This document shows, piece after piece, positions 29,068 to 38,194 of a stretch of 64,000 nt of DNA. The position numbers were made by a program, and so were the translations under genes. The notes under the pieces were generated by a model. That model made no database searches. It had not been told where the DNA came from and worked only from the letters and a program-made list of their open reading frames with translations. The DNA is taken from NCBI RefSeq assembly GCF_003030305.1, contig NZ_CP023676.1, forward strand, positions 1,674,001 through 1,738,000. The letters are read 5' to 3'. Positions within the stretch are counted from its first letter, which is position 1. Every line of letters starts with the position of its first letter. This DNA is from Cutibacterium acnes (GTDB lineage: Bacteria > Actinomycetota > Actinomycetes > Propionibacteriales > Propionibacteriaceae).

Positions 29068-31315
29068 GTCGACGATCATCATGTCGAAGCAGGCGCTCAA
29101 GCTCGACGGATCCCTCAAGCCCAAGGCGTTTACCTTCCTCGAGAAACTCACCACTGATGACACGGCGCCCGGCTTGCACATCGAACCGGTAAAGAAGTGC
29201 CGCGACAGCAGGGTGCGGACCGGTCGTGTCGACCAGCAATATCGCGCCGTATTGTTCAAGCTCACCGGCGAGGACGGCAACCGCCGCTACGTCCTCGAAG
29301 GCTTTTACAACCACGACGAGGCTTACGACGTCGCCCCACGCGTTGAACTCGCCATCAACCCTTTCAACGGAATTCCCGAGATCAAGCGAGCCGAACCGTC
29401 CATCGACACCCCCAACCCGACCGCCAGCGCCCCTACCGCGCGCAAACCGGCCGCCCCCGTGCAGGAGACCGCCACTCCAGTCATCACCGCCGACCGAGCA
29501 GACATGCTGTCTCTCGGCCTTGACGCCAACCTCGTCGATACCGCGCTCGCCCTGACCAGTGAAGACGCCGTACTCAACATGGCAGCGTCGCTCAGCGGGT
29601 GGCAGGAGGCAGCACTTGTCGGCCTGGCCTCCGGGATGACGCCAGAGCAGGTGCGCCAAGAACTGCTCGAATCCCCCGAGGAGTTGCCCGAACCATCCAA
29701 GAAGCAGCATGGCCACGCTGCGAGCCCTCGCGAACCCGACGTCGAGCTACTCGAGAGCCTACGCAGCCCCGCAGCAGCCATGGAGTTCGCCACAATCGAA
29801 GGGGTCGACGAGCTGCGAAGAGTCATCGAGGATGGAGACTTCGGCGCCTGGCGGGTGTTCCTGCACCCGACGCAGCGCCGCTTCGTCAACGGTAGGTGGA
29901 ACGGGCCGTTCTGTCTGGGCGGAGGAGCCGGAACCGGAAAGACCGTCGTCATCCTTCACCGGGCGGTGTCTCTGGCACGGGAGAATCCGGGAGCCCGGAT
30001 CATTATCACGACGTTCACAAAGAACCTCGCCCATGAGCTGTCCGCGAGTCTGGAGTCGCTCGACCCCGCCCTACCACGGGCGTCCGCGCTGGGACAGCCA
30101 GGTGTGTACGTCATCGGTATTGATGCCTTGGCCAACGCTGTTGTCCGGGAGGCCGGAGCCGATGTCGCCGAAGCCGCCGAAGGCGTCCTGGGAGCCCCAC
30201 GCACCGATTTGTCCCGGCGCACCTCCCAGTGGCTTTGGCGCGATGTCCTCGACCACGCCGGACCAGAGGTACCCGAGCGGCTAGCTCACCACCGCCTACT
30301 CGAAACCGAGTACGAGCAAGTCATCCTGCCGCAAAACATCACGACGCGAGAGGAGTATCTGCGAGCACGCCGCCCAGGGCGAGGGTTCCGGCTCAATCGC
30401 CGCGATCGTGATGCCGTGTGGACGCTTGTCAAAAAGTACCGAGACGACTCTCGCATCAGCGGCACGATCTCGTTCCCCGAGGCAGCCGCCATCGCCGCGC
30501 AATACCTCACCCGCCACAGTCCCCTCGCCGACCATGTTCTCGTGGACGAGGGCCAAGACCTCACGCCGGCCCACTGGAGGCTCATTCGGTCGCTGGTCCC
30601 CGAGGGACCAAACGACATTTTCATCGCCGAGGACTCACACCAGCGCATCTACGGTCACCGGTTGGTCCTATCTCGGTACGGCATCATGACGAGGGGCCGT
30701 TCGCGGCGGCTCACCCTCAACTACCGCACCACTGCGCAGATCCTCAGGTGGTCGACCCACGTGCTAGAGGGCGGATTTTACGTCGACCTCGACGGCGATG
30801 ACGATGACAAGCTGTCGGGGTACCGGTCGGCCCGTCGCGGCCCCGACGTCATCGCCCACCCGTGCACGACGATCACCGAAGAGTTCGACTACTTGGCCAA
30901 GGTTGTCGGGCAATGGGCGAAGGACCGTCAGTCCGAGACCACGGCGGTGCTCGTGAGGGACAGGTCGCAGCGCGAGCGAGTAGTGGATGCGCTCCACGAG
31001 CGAGGAGTACAAACCCGAGCCGTCGGTCATGGCTCGATACCGCCCGGGGCGCCAGTGGTTATGACCATGCACCGCGCCAAGGGCATCGAGTTCAGCAAAG
31101 TGTTCCTCTTCGGGGTCTCCTCGCGGTCTATCCCCATGGGCATCAAAGATTACGACTTCGATAAAGACGAAGGGGATCAGGCCCTGCTCCGGGAGCGATC
31201 GCTGCTGTACGTGGCGGCATCGCGGGCCCGCGATGAGCTTGTCGTAAGTTGGACCGACCAGCCCAGCCCATTGTTGAGCGCTTCTGTATCGTCCGTGGCA
31301 GCCAGCACATCTTGA
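29060..31315 (+). CDS. RelE-like domain fused to a UvrD/Rep-type helicase
   Basis: 751 residues, start ATG 29060 overlapping the preceding gene by 8 bases. Residues about 10-100 resemble RelE/ParE-fold toxins (K-A-F-T-F-L-E-K-L, then H-I-E-P-V, R-V-R-T-G-R-V-D-Q-Q-Y-R-A-V, ending in N-H-D-E-A-Y). A Pro/Ala/Thr linker and a small helical UBA-like stretch follow. The SF1A helicase core has Walker A G-A-G-T-G-K-T (Lys294), D-E-G-Q at 496-499, motif IV L-N-Y-R-T-T, motif V M-H-R-A-K-G-I-E-F and motif VI V-A-A-S-R-A-R-D. No nuclease domain is visible. It closes the operon; the last 150 bp before the convergent gene carry no strong terminator. Such fused helicases are recurrent in defence loci, but the exact job is unknown. 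Confidence 0.83.
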   Translation: MAESTIIMSKQALKLDGSLKPKAFTFLEKLTTDDTAPGLHIEPVKKCRDSRVRTGRVDQQYRAVLFKLTGEDGNRRYVLEGFYNHDEAYDVAPRVELAINPFNGIPEIKRAEPSIDTPNPTASAPTARKPAAPVQETATPVITADRADMLSLGLDANLVDTALALTSEDAVLNMAASLSGWQEAALVGLASGMTPEQVRQELLESPEELPEPSKKQHGHAASPREPDVELLESLRSPAAAMEFATIEGVDELRRVIEDGDFGAWRVFLHPTQRRFVNGRWNGPFCLGGGAGTGKTVVILHRAVSLARENPGARIIITTFTKNLAHELSASLESLDPALPRASALGQPGVYVIGIDALANAVVREAGADVAEAAEGVLGAPRTDLSRRTSQWLWRDVLDHAGPEVPERLAHHRLLETEYEQVILPQNITTREEYLRARRPGRGFRLNRRDRDAVWTLVKKYRDDSRISGTISFPEAAAIAAQYLTRHSPLADHVLVDEGQDLTPAHWRLIRSLVPEGPNDIFIAEDSHQRIYGHRLVLSRYGIMTRGRSRRLTLNYRTTAQILRWSTHVLEGGFYVDLDGDDDDKLSGYRSARRGPDVIAHPCTTITEEFDYLAKVVGQWAKDRQSETTAVLVRDRSQRERVVDALHERGVQTRAVGHGSIPPGAPVVMTMHRAKGIEFSKVFLFGVSSRSIPMGIKDYDFDKDEGDQALLRERSLLYVAASRARDELVVSWTDQPSPLLSASVSSVAASTS

Positions 31316-31468
31316 GGGCGACACCCGAGGCCTTGAATGTCGGCTAACGGCTGTTCGGAATCACCACCTCGGTGACGTGAGAAAGTAACGTCCTCCCATT
31401 GTCATGGGCTGACGTAGCCGATCACACTGGCGCGCGTCTCGGCGAGGCGCACCAGCCCTTGATCGGCG

Positions 31469-32932
31469 TCACTCTGCGACCCGATCATCGTAGCTAGATT
31501 CACCCTGGTGAAGCGAAGATTCTGGGGCTCCTGCTTGACCGGCAAGCCTCTTGGCGTACCTATACACGTTGTCATTGATCCATTCCGGCGGTAATTCGCT
31601 GCCCTTAACCGCCTCAAGCACCATGTCGACCTTGAGCTGATTACCGGTGATTCTGCCGGAGCACACCAACGTAATTCCCGTTTCCTCGCACGCTTCGACG
31701 ACGGGAAGAAAGTGCTGACTCATTTGGGTCGACAACAGGCCCACCATCACGCCGCCTACCTTGACGCCTACGACCGTCCTCTCTGTCGTCTTGAGCTTCT
31801 TGATAAACGACTCCAGCTCAGCTACCACTGGTACAGAGTGCTCGCCGGCAAGCAGACCCAACAAAGCCTCAGTGTGGTTCTCCTCACCCGTGACTTGCAC
31901 CTTACGGCCCTGGGGCAGGATGGCTACCGGTCCACTGGGCATTCCGACAGGAACCTTCACCTCATCGGGCAGCGGAAACTTAACACTCACACCGGCTTTA
32001 AACCCGTTCTGGCGGGTCATCCAAATCGAGGCCGGAACCAACAAACATTGATGCGACGAGTGAAGCTCCTCGACCACATGACGGTATGATTCTCTCGCCT
32101 CATCCGGAACCATTCCGACCTGCACATCATCAATGAAGACGGCTAGTTTGTGGTTGGGGGTAAGCCTCACCTGCGCATCGAGGTCATCAAGCCGCACCTT
32201 TTCGCGTTTACCATCCTCGCCGCAAGAGACACAGACCCGAGTGATACCAGCCTTGAACTTCTTAGTCGCGACAAGTTTGTAGTTACGCACGCAAGGCCCC
32301 CACGGTTTAACTGGCATCTGCATACGCTTGGTAGAGGGCGCTGACGACAAGAGCCGCGGGTGAGCTAACGGGCGTATCGAAGGCATGGTCTTACTCGTAC
32401 GTGGTCGAGTAAGTGCCCCGCGGAGGGCGTCATTAGTCGGGATCTCAACGTATGCATCAAGAGCACTGATAACACATCCGTGAACATCCATCGATGTCAC
32501 GCCTAGAGAGTCCCACTCTGGGGCAATATCGGCAGCAGCCCATACAGACACATAACCGATATGGCTTCCATCCACGCTAACTTTGAGTGCGTTCTTATCG
32601 TAGCTATTCTGTGGCTCGCGTTCAACGCATAGCACCGTAGACCCAACAACGGATTTCGGAACCTCGTAATAGCACATTCCAAAAACGTCGTAACGGGTGA
32701 CCCTATCCCCAACGTTAAGCTCCATTGAGGACCCCGAAGACACTACTCTTGCACTAACCTTCGCGGCAGGTAGCGACCTGTGCTTAGCGCAGACAGCGAT
32801 AATCGCCAGCCAAGATCCTACGGTCATCCATATTCCCGCACGTGGGATCCAGAACATAGCCGCGACGATGAGCACACACCACCACGGGTGGGAAACAATG
32901 AAATCCCTCATTGCGTTCACGCGTTTGCTCAT
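31469..32932 (-). CDS. Membrane-anchored HIRAN-domain protein with repeated modules
   Basis: 487 residues. Two hydrophobic segments at about 11-30 and 33-48 anchor the N-terminus; the rest is soluble. A HIRAN domain (HIP116/Rad5 N-terminal type, a DNA-end-binding fold) lies at about 85-165: V-E-R-E-P-Q-N-S-Y-D-K-N-A-L-K-V and H-I-G-Y-V-S. Two later segments (258-300 and 385-430) repeat the same strand pattern ending V-G-M-V and V-G-L-L, so the protein may hold three diverged HIRAN-like units. One C-V-S-C pair sits near 234-237. No good ribosome-binding site is visible; the ATG at residue 8 is an alternative start. It converges on the defence-like operon, with 153 bp between stops. Function unknown. 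Confidence 0.7.
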   Translation of the reverse strand: MSKRVNAMRDFIVSHPWWCVLIVAAMFWIPRAGIWMTVGSWLAIIAVCAKHRSLPAAKVSARVVSSGSSMELNVGDRVTRYDVFGMCYYEVPKSVVGSTVLCVEREPQNSYDKNALKVSVDGSHIGYVSVWAAADIAPEWDSLGVTSMDVHGCVISALDAYVEIPTNDALRGALTRPRTSKTMPSIRPLAHPRLLSSAPSTKRMQMPVKPWGPCVRNYKLVATKKFKAGITRVCVSCGEDGKREKVRLDDLDAQVRLTPNHKLAVFIDDVQVGMVPDEARESYRHVVEELHSSHQCLLVPASIWMTRQNGFKAGVSVKFPLPDEVKVPVGMPSGPVAILPQGRKVQVTGEENHTEALLGLLAGEHSVPVVAELESFIKKLKTTERTVVGVKVGGVMVGLLSTQMSQHFLPVVEACEETGITLVCSGRITGNQLKVDMVLEAVKGSELPPEWINDNVYRYAKRLAGQAGAPESSLHQGESSYDDRVAE

Positions 32933-33530
32933 GCTTCAACCCATCCACCGGTGTCCTGGCTGTCTGTACCTGCATCGCCTCGCTGCCCACAATGAACACT
33001 CTTGTGACATGTGATCATCCGTACAGCCCGCGTACCTTCAGCCCCAACGGAAGCAGAACGGATCGAAGCCACACCCACCCGCCGTGAATTCTTCTGAGCT
33101 CCAGTTTGCGGGGTGTCACTGCTCCTTCCCAAAACCAGTGACACGACGGTTCTTGCTAAAGCGTCCTGCCGAAGGCACACCATCTCTGGCGGTGAAGGCC
33201 ACTCACCTCTACCGACCCTGACTCTGACCGCTGCCCGGACTGTCATGGGTAGAGGACTGGCCTCACTCCAGAAATATGACAGATCGCTCATGACTCCGAT
33301 TCTCGCCCTCGGCCACAATGGCAACAGGTCCCTTGTAAACACTACTGACTACAAACTACACGAAAGCCCCTCATATAAGGCGCTCTACAGACGCTTCGCA
33401 GTCCTTAGACCCGGAATCACACAGCGATTACAACAAGCTCTGCATCGTGCTTTCCTCGGCAGCGATGCTTGGAAGCTATTCAAAAGCCCGCCTGACTAGC
33501 AAAAACGCCACCACGTTAGACCTGACAAGC
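32933..33530. other. 598-bp stretch without a supported gene
   Basis: Between the HIRAN-domain gene and tRNA-Pro. Two overlapping antiparallel open frames of 128-137 codons exist but have no ribosome-binding sites, no recognisable motif and a Ser/Arg/Thr-rich shadow-like composition. Upstream sequences of the HIRAN gene must lie at the left end. No integrase, no repeat of the tRNA end and no inverted repeats were found. Confidence 0.5.
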
Positions 33531-33606
33531 TGGTCGGGGCGACAGGACTCGAACCTGCGATCTCCTGCTCCCAAAGCAGGCGCGCTAGCCACTACGCTAC
33601 GCCCCG
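33531..33606 (-). tRNA. tRNA-Pro (anticodon TGG), CCA encoded
   Basis: The reverse complement has acceptor CGGGGCG paired with CGCCCCG, a D-arm with the AGTGGCTAGCGC loop, anticodon arm CCTGC-TTTGGGA-GCAGG with anticodon TGG, and T-arm GCAGG-TTCGAGT-CCTGT. CCA is encoded at 33531-33533. Its 3' end points toward the inserted operon. Confidence 0.95.
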
Positions 33607-33697
33607 TTCCGCTACGCTCACCGCAACGAGAACACCGATAGCTTAGTGGAAACCCCGCCGCTCGGCCAATGAGCCATCACAAGGACGGGGATTCGCG

Positions 33698-34639
33698 TCA
33701 CCTCACCAGTGAGCAGATGGCATCAGCGATAGCCTCCGGCCTATCCAGCATCATGAGGTGGTGGGAGTTTTCCACCACGACCAATCTTGCGTTGAGCATC
33801 GGAGCCAGGCGTTCATGAAGTTTCAGCTCTTGCTCCTGGCCTGAGTACACCGCCGACAGCAACACCGTCGGCACGTCAGGCCAGGCATGCTGTGAACGTA
33901 CAGCCATGAGGTCCCACGCTTGCTGGTCGTACCCAATCCATTCGGCTACTGCCATCGCCATAGCGTCGGGGCTGCCATAAACCCGGTGGAGCCGGTGCTC
34001 CTGGAATTGATGCCACACCACCGAACCTGACCTCGCCGTTTGCGCCATGACGCCGACGGCGAAAGCGTGACGACCTAACGAGCCAGCCACCGAGTCCATA
34101 ACCTTATAAACCGCACGCGGCAACGCCACGCTGCGACGACGCGGTGGATGAGTTGGCCACTCTACAGAGGGATCAACGAAGACGACCCCTGCCACAACCT
34201 CGGGATGCATCCGAGCAAACGCCTCGGCATGGAAGGCCGCCATGGAATGGGCAACAAGAATAACCTTCCGTGGCTGCCCAATGTCCCAATGCCCCTGAAC
34301 CAGACCAACGAGGTCGGTCAGGCTCGCGACTTCTTCATCCAGCTCGGGATAGCGCCCCGGCCAGATAGTCCCACCGAGACCTGGACGGTCGTAGGTGATG
34401 ACGTCGACGTGCTGGAGGCGATCCACGACGGGTTTCCAGAAGTCGCTCGACGCCGCAGCTCCTGCCATGAGCAGTACGACGGGATCCTTGACGTGGTAGT
34501 CCGGCCCTTCCCCATCGTCGTATGCGACACGGAACGGCCGTCTGCCTAACTCGCGAACCGACGTCACGGCGTCGTGAGACGAATCAAGCATTTTGTGGCC
34601 GTGCATGTCAGAACAGCCGATCTCGTCATCGCCACCCAT
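33698..34639 (-). CDS. Alpha/beta-fold hydrolase
   Basis: 313 residues. The fold is recognisable from V-V-L-L-M-A-G (oxyanion strand), Y-D-R-P-G-L-G-G, the nucleophile elbow A-H-S-M-A with Ser132, and the end segment N-S-H-H-L-M-M-L-D-R-P-E with the catalytic His (293 or 294). The elbow has Ala in place of both usual Gly residues (GxSxG), as in some lipases and esterases. The first 30 residues are poorly conserved-looking and an ATG at residue 12 or 17 is possible. It is 42 bp downstream of lysX on the same strand and may be co-transcribed. Substrate unknown. Confidence 0.82.
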   Translation of the reverse strand: MGGDDEIGCSDMHGHKMLDSSHDAVTSVRELGRRPFRVAYDDGEGPDYHVKDPVVLLMAGAAASSDFWKPVVDRLQHVDVITYDRPGLGGTIWPGRYPELDEEVASLTDLVGLVQGHWDIGQPRKVILVAHSMAAFHAEAFARMHPEVVAGVVFVDPSVEWPTHPPRRRSVALPRAVYKVMDSVAGSLGRHAFAVGVMAQTARSGSVVWHQFQEHRLHRVYGSPDAMAMAVAEWIGYDQQAWDLMAVRSQHAWPDVPTVLLSAVYSGQEQELKLHERLAPMLNARLVVVENSHHLMMLDRPEAIADAICSLVR

Positions 34640-34681
34640 GACACTCCCCTATCTCACTCCAGGATTCAAACCCTCGCGCCC

Positions 34682-37600
34682 TCACAAGGTGCGCGGACGC
34701 ACCAGCGGGAAGCTAATCGTCTCGCGAATTGACGCATTCGTCAGCATCATGACCAGACGATCCAGCCCCATGCCCATACCGCCAGAAGGCGGCATCGCGT
34801 ACTCGAGAGCCTCCAGGAAGTCCTCATCAAGCTCCATCGCCTCCGGATCGCCACCCGCAGCGAGCAAGGACTGGGCTGTAAACCGCTCCCGTTGGATCAC
34901 CGGATCGACGAGTTCCGTATAGGCAGTACCCACCTCGGAGCCGAAGATGATGAGATCCCATTTCTCGGCCAGTCGCGGGTCATCGCGGTGCTGTCGTGTC
35001 AGCGGGGAGACGTCGGTCGGGAAGTCGCAGAAGAAGGTCGGTTCGACGGTGACATGCTCACTCAAGTGCTCGTGCAACTCCAGGACGACATCGCCTCGAC
35101 TCCACTTCGGCAAAGTCGCAATCCCGAGCTTATTGGCGTACCCGATGAGCGTCTCTTTGGGGGTATCGGCAGTAACTTCCTCCCCCAAACCGCGCGAGAT
35201 TCCCTCGTTGACAGTGATGACATGCCATTCGTTAGCCAAATCGATCTCATGCTCAACACCCTTGCGGTCACGTCCGCGCACGACCGTCCCACCGGTGGCG
35301 TTGCGGGCTGCGGACAGGATCATCTCCCTCGTGAGGTGACGCATCTGGACGTAATCGCCATAGGCCTGGTAGGCCTCGAGCATCGTGAATTCGGGATTAT
35401 GGGTAGCGTCGGCACCCTCGTTGCGGAAGTTCCTACCAATCTCGAAAACTCGTCCCGCCCCGCCGACCATAAGCCTCTTGAGGTACAGCTCTGGGGCAAT
35501 GCGCAGATAAAGGTCCAGGTCGTAGGCGTTGATGTGGGTGTGGAATGGACGCGCATTCGCCCCGCCGTGGATCGTCTGCAGAATCGGCGTCTCAACCTCG
35601 ATGTAGTCGTGACTTAGCAGGGTTTCTCGCACCGCGCGGATGGCATTCGAGCGAGCACGCAGCTGATCGCGCGCACTGGGGTTGACGATGAGGTCGAGAT
35701 AACGCTGACGAACCTTGGCCTCTGGGTCATTGAATCCCGATCTTCTCGATGGCAGCGGTCGCAACGACTTCGCTGCTAGCCGCCACGACGTCATCTCCAG
35801 ACTTAGCGTCCCGTTACGGGATGCCCCAACTGTTCCAGTCGCAACGAGGTGATCTCCCAAAGACACCGCATGACGGAAGTCGCGCAGACTGTCGACGCCC
35901 ATGGTGTCACGTTCCATGACTAGCTGGCAGGCACCTGTCCAGTCGAAGAGGTCAACGAAGATGACCCCGCCGTGGTCACGGCAGGCATCCACCCGTCCGG
36001 AAACGGTCATCTCCTGGCCAGTCAGCTCGACGGCGACGTCACCCAGCCGGTGGTCAGGCTTACAGTCAGGCGGATAGGCCTCCACCCCCGACTCAATAAG
36101 ACGCTCACGGGTCGCCATTCGAGTACGAACCTGTTCGGGAAGACGACGCTGCGGAAGAATTGGCGCGCGTTCTTCAGCCAGGAATTCGGCAATCTCTGGA
36201 TGCCCGCTAATTGAATATATCGGCTGGGGCGGCGGTTCCACCGGGTAAAGCCAATTAGGAATATCGAGCTGACCCTCAGCAATACCCATTGCTAGACCAA
36301 CCTGAGCCAGATCAGAGGTGTCAGTGAAATTAAGGTAGCGGGTCTGCCAGCTCGGCTTGTACTTGACGTTGGAACGGTACAACTGCTCAATCTGAAACCA
36401 CTTCGATGCCACCAGTACCAACCAGCGGTTAAGCCGACGCACCGGGGAAGCACCCACTCGAGCGCCTTCCTCAATAGCCTCGCGGAACACCGCGAAATTC
36501 ATGGACACCCGCCGAATGCCAATTTCTGGCCCGGCCGCCATGAGTCCGGCGACCATAAGTTCAGTCACACCGTTATCTGCTCCGTCGAGATCTCGCCTCA
36601 TGACGTCGAGGGACAAGCCGTCATTACCCCATGGTGTAAAGGACAGAATACCGGCCGTCTGACCAGCGCGAGGGCCGTCGTCGGGGTAGATCGCCTCCAC
36701 CATGACACATCGACCATCTAGAGGGTCCCCCAACCGAGACAACGCCATTGAGAAGCCGCGCTCGTCGCCGTTTTGACGCCATTTATCAGTCAGGTCAATC
36801 AGGCTGTGCAACTCCTGCGGATTGATGTCCTCATGGCGTCGAACCCGAGTCGTGTATCCCATCGCGCGCAGTTTCGTGACCGTATGGCGCACCGGCTTGA
36901 GATCAGGATCATCGAGATTAAACGTAGCCGGGGAGATGATGGCTTCGTCGCCGATGCGCATCGCCCTCAAACCGGCCTGGTTCCATGTCGTCGCACCTTC
37001 CTCTGAGGTGCCAACGACGGCAGGAACCCATCCATAGGTGTGGGCGACCTCAAGAAATGCGTCAATGGCTCCGGGCCACTGGTCAACCGGGCCAACTGGG
37101 TCACCCGACGCCAACGCCACCCCAGCCTCCGTGCGATAACAGACGGCGGCATGACCGTTGCGAGAAAAGACGACAGCCTTGTCACGGCGCAGGGCAAAAT
37201 ATCCCAGCGAATCAGCCGGATTTTCGTCAAGAAGGCGGCGTAATCTCAGCTCGTCAGACAGGCTCATCATCGCGATATTGCGTTGGGAACGCAAAATGAC
37301 GACGAGCGCAGCCACCAGCACGACGGCCAGCAGGAATGAGACCACACCTTGCACCCAGTGCGGCGACGTCGGCTCCTGGGCGATACCTGCTCCACTACCT
37401 TGAAGGATGCGAGTAATGATGTGCACCAGGCGGTTCCGTGGCCGTCCAACACCACCGGTCAGGGACACCAATAGCCACCCAATAAATCCGGTAGCCAACA
37501 GACCGCCAGCGAGTACGACGACCGCTCGTCCGAGATTGGCGCGAACCGTGTGCGCAGCAAAGTCGCGACGATGAGTCAACAATGCCACCAAGATCCAGCC

Positions 37601-38044
37601 AACCGAAAACACGTTGAACAGATACCCCGCCAGATCAACGTCGTTAAGGGTGTCTGTCGGCCAACCTATGAAAACCTCGGTGACCACGATGATAAAGAAC
37701 GCGGCCGCCACCAGCCACATCAACCCAAACACGACGAGGCTCACCCACCAGGCGAACCTTTTACGTCGCGACAGCGCGTCCGACAGCACCAACAGGACCA
37801 CGACACCGGCCCAACCGAAACCGTCAACCGGGAAAATGAACAACGAGAACACGTTGTTGGCGATAGCCACCCACGTGGTGCGGCTAAACACCAGGCGTAA
37901 CACGATGAGTAGGGCGGCGATGTTCATAAGCCGCGGGATGACGACAACCGGAGTGGACCTTGGATTCGAGGTCGATCGAGAACCGGTGCGTGGCCGAGCA
38001 GCGGATGCCGCTCGTGTCTCAGGTACGGGGTCGGACGATGTCAC
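34682..38044 (-). CDS. lysX: Lysyl-phosphatidylglycerol synthase / lysyl-tRNA synthetase fusion LysX
   Basis: 1120 residues in two functional halves. The N-terminal half has about six to eight transmembrane segments (about 38-280) and an MprF-like DUF2156 transferase domain (about 290-590) that moves lysine from Lys-tRNA to phosphatidylglycerol. The C-terminal half is a class II lysyl-tRNA synthetase: OB-fold anticodon domain (about 650-760), motif 2 F-R-N-E-G-A-D-A-T-H-N-P-E-F, and motif 3 G-M-G-L-D-R-L near the end. The fused protein makes its own Lys-tRNA for lipid lysinylation, which lowers membrane negative charge and gives resistance to cationic peptides, as shown for M. tuberculosis LysX. 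Start is GTG at 38044. Probably operon-linked to the hydrolase downstream. Confidence 0.94.
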   Translation of the reverse strand: MTSSDPVPETRAASAARPRTGSRSTSNPRSTPVVVIPRLMNIAALLIVLRLVFSRTTWVAIANNVFSLFIFPVDGFGWAGVVVLLVLSDALSRRKRFAWWVSLVVFGLMWLVAAAFFIIVVTEVFIGWPTDTLNDVDLAGYLFNVFSVGWILVALLTHRRDFAAHTVRANLGRAVVVLAGGLLATGFIGWLLVSLTGGVGRPRNRLVHIITRILQGSGAGIAQEPTSPHWVQGVVSFLLAVVLVAALVVILRSQRNIAMMSLSDELRLRRLLDENPADSLGYFALRRDKAVVFSRNGHAAVCYRTEAGVALASGDPVGPVDQWPGAIDAFLEVAHTYGWVPAVVGTSEEGATTWNQAGLRAMRIGDEAIISPATFNLDDPDLKPVRHTVTKLRAMGYTTRVRRHEDINPQELHSLIDLTDKWRQNGDERGFSMALSRLGDPLDGRCVMVEAIYPDDGPRAGQTAGILSFTPWGNDGLSLDVMRRDLDGADNGVTELMVAGLMAAGPEIGIRRVSMNFAVFREAIEEGARVGASPVRRLNRWLVLVASKWFQIEQLYRSNVKYKPSWQTRYLNFTDTSDLAQVGLAMGIAEGQLDIPNWLYPVEPPPQPIYSISGHPEIAEFLAEERAPILPQRRLPEQVRTRMATRERLIESGVEAYPPDCKPDHRLGDVAVELTGQEMTVSGRVDACRDHGGVIFVDLFDWTGACQLVMERDTMGVDSLRDFRHAVSLGDHLVATGTVGASRNGTLSLEMTSWRLAAKSLRPLPSRRSGFNDPEAKVRQRYLDLIVNPSARDQLRARSNAIRAVRETLLSHDYIEVETPILQTIHGGANARPFHTHINAYDLDLYLRIAPELYLKRLMVGGAGRVFEIGRNFRNEGADATHNPEFTMLEAYQAYGDYVQMRHLTREMILSAARNATGGTVVRGRDRKGVEHEIDLANEWHVITVNEGISRGLGEEVTADTPKETLIGYANKLGIATLPKWSRGDVVLELHEHLSEHVTVEPTFFCDFPTDVSPLTRQHRDDPRLAEKWDLIIFGSEVGTAYTELVDPVIQRERFTAQSLLAAGGDPEAMELDEDFLEALEYAMPPSGGMGMGLDRLVMMLTNASIRETISFPLVRPRTL

Positions 38045-38194
38045 GCCCTAACTGTGCCACGTGCACACGACACAACCAGAACCCCACTGCCGGAACAGTC
38101 CCACCCGCCTACTGCACATGGTGAATTGGAGGCGAAAATGAGACATTTCCAACACGATGCAGTAATCCTGCCGCCCCAACGACGCACCAGTTTG

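Larger units (their letters stand above)
15230..31315 (+). other. DISARM-like defence operon (helicases plus N6-adenine methyltransferase)
   Basis: Five plus-strand ORFs follow each other with overlaps of 4, 14, 4 and 8 bases and no internal gap, so they form one transcription unit with coupled translation. Contents in order: SNF2 helicase (two ORFs), adenine DNA methyltransferase, giant DEAD/DUF1998 helicase with a nuclease-like end, RelE-like/UvrD-like helicase. SNF2 helicase plus adenine methylase plus DUF1998-class helicase is the DISARM class 1 theme (DrmD, DrmMI, DrmA/DrmB); a PLD protein (DrmC) and a separate DrmB are missing. Anti-phage role is inferred from composition. Confidence 0.7.

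Noticed and set aside
30764-31324. 186-codon minus-strand frame under the UvrD-type gene
   Set aside because: Antisense to well-conserved helicase motifs V and VI; a shadow.
33113-33499. 128-codon plus-strand frame near 33.3 kb
   Set aside because: No ribosome-binding site, overlaps an equally long minus-strand frame, and no motif; not called as a gene.
33531-33606. tRNA-Pro as an integration site for the defence-like operon
   Set aside because: Its 3' end faces the operon, but I found no copy of the tRNA end near 14.5-15.3 kb and no integrase gene.
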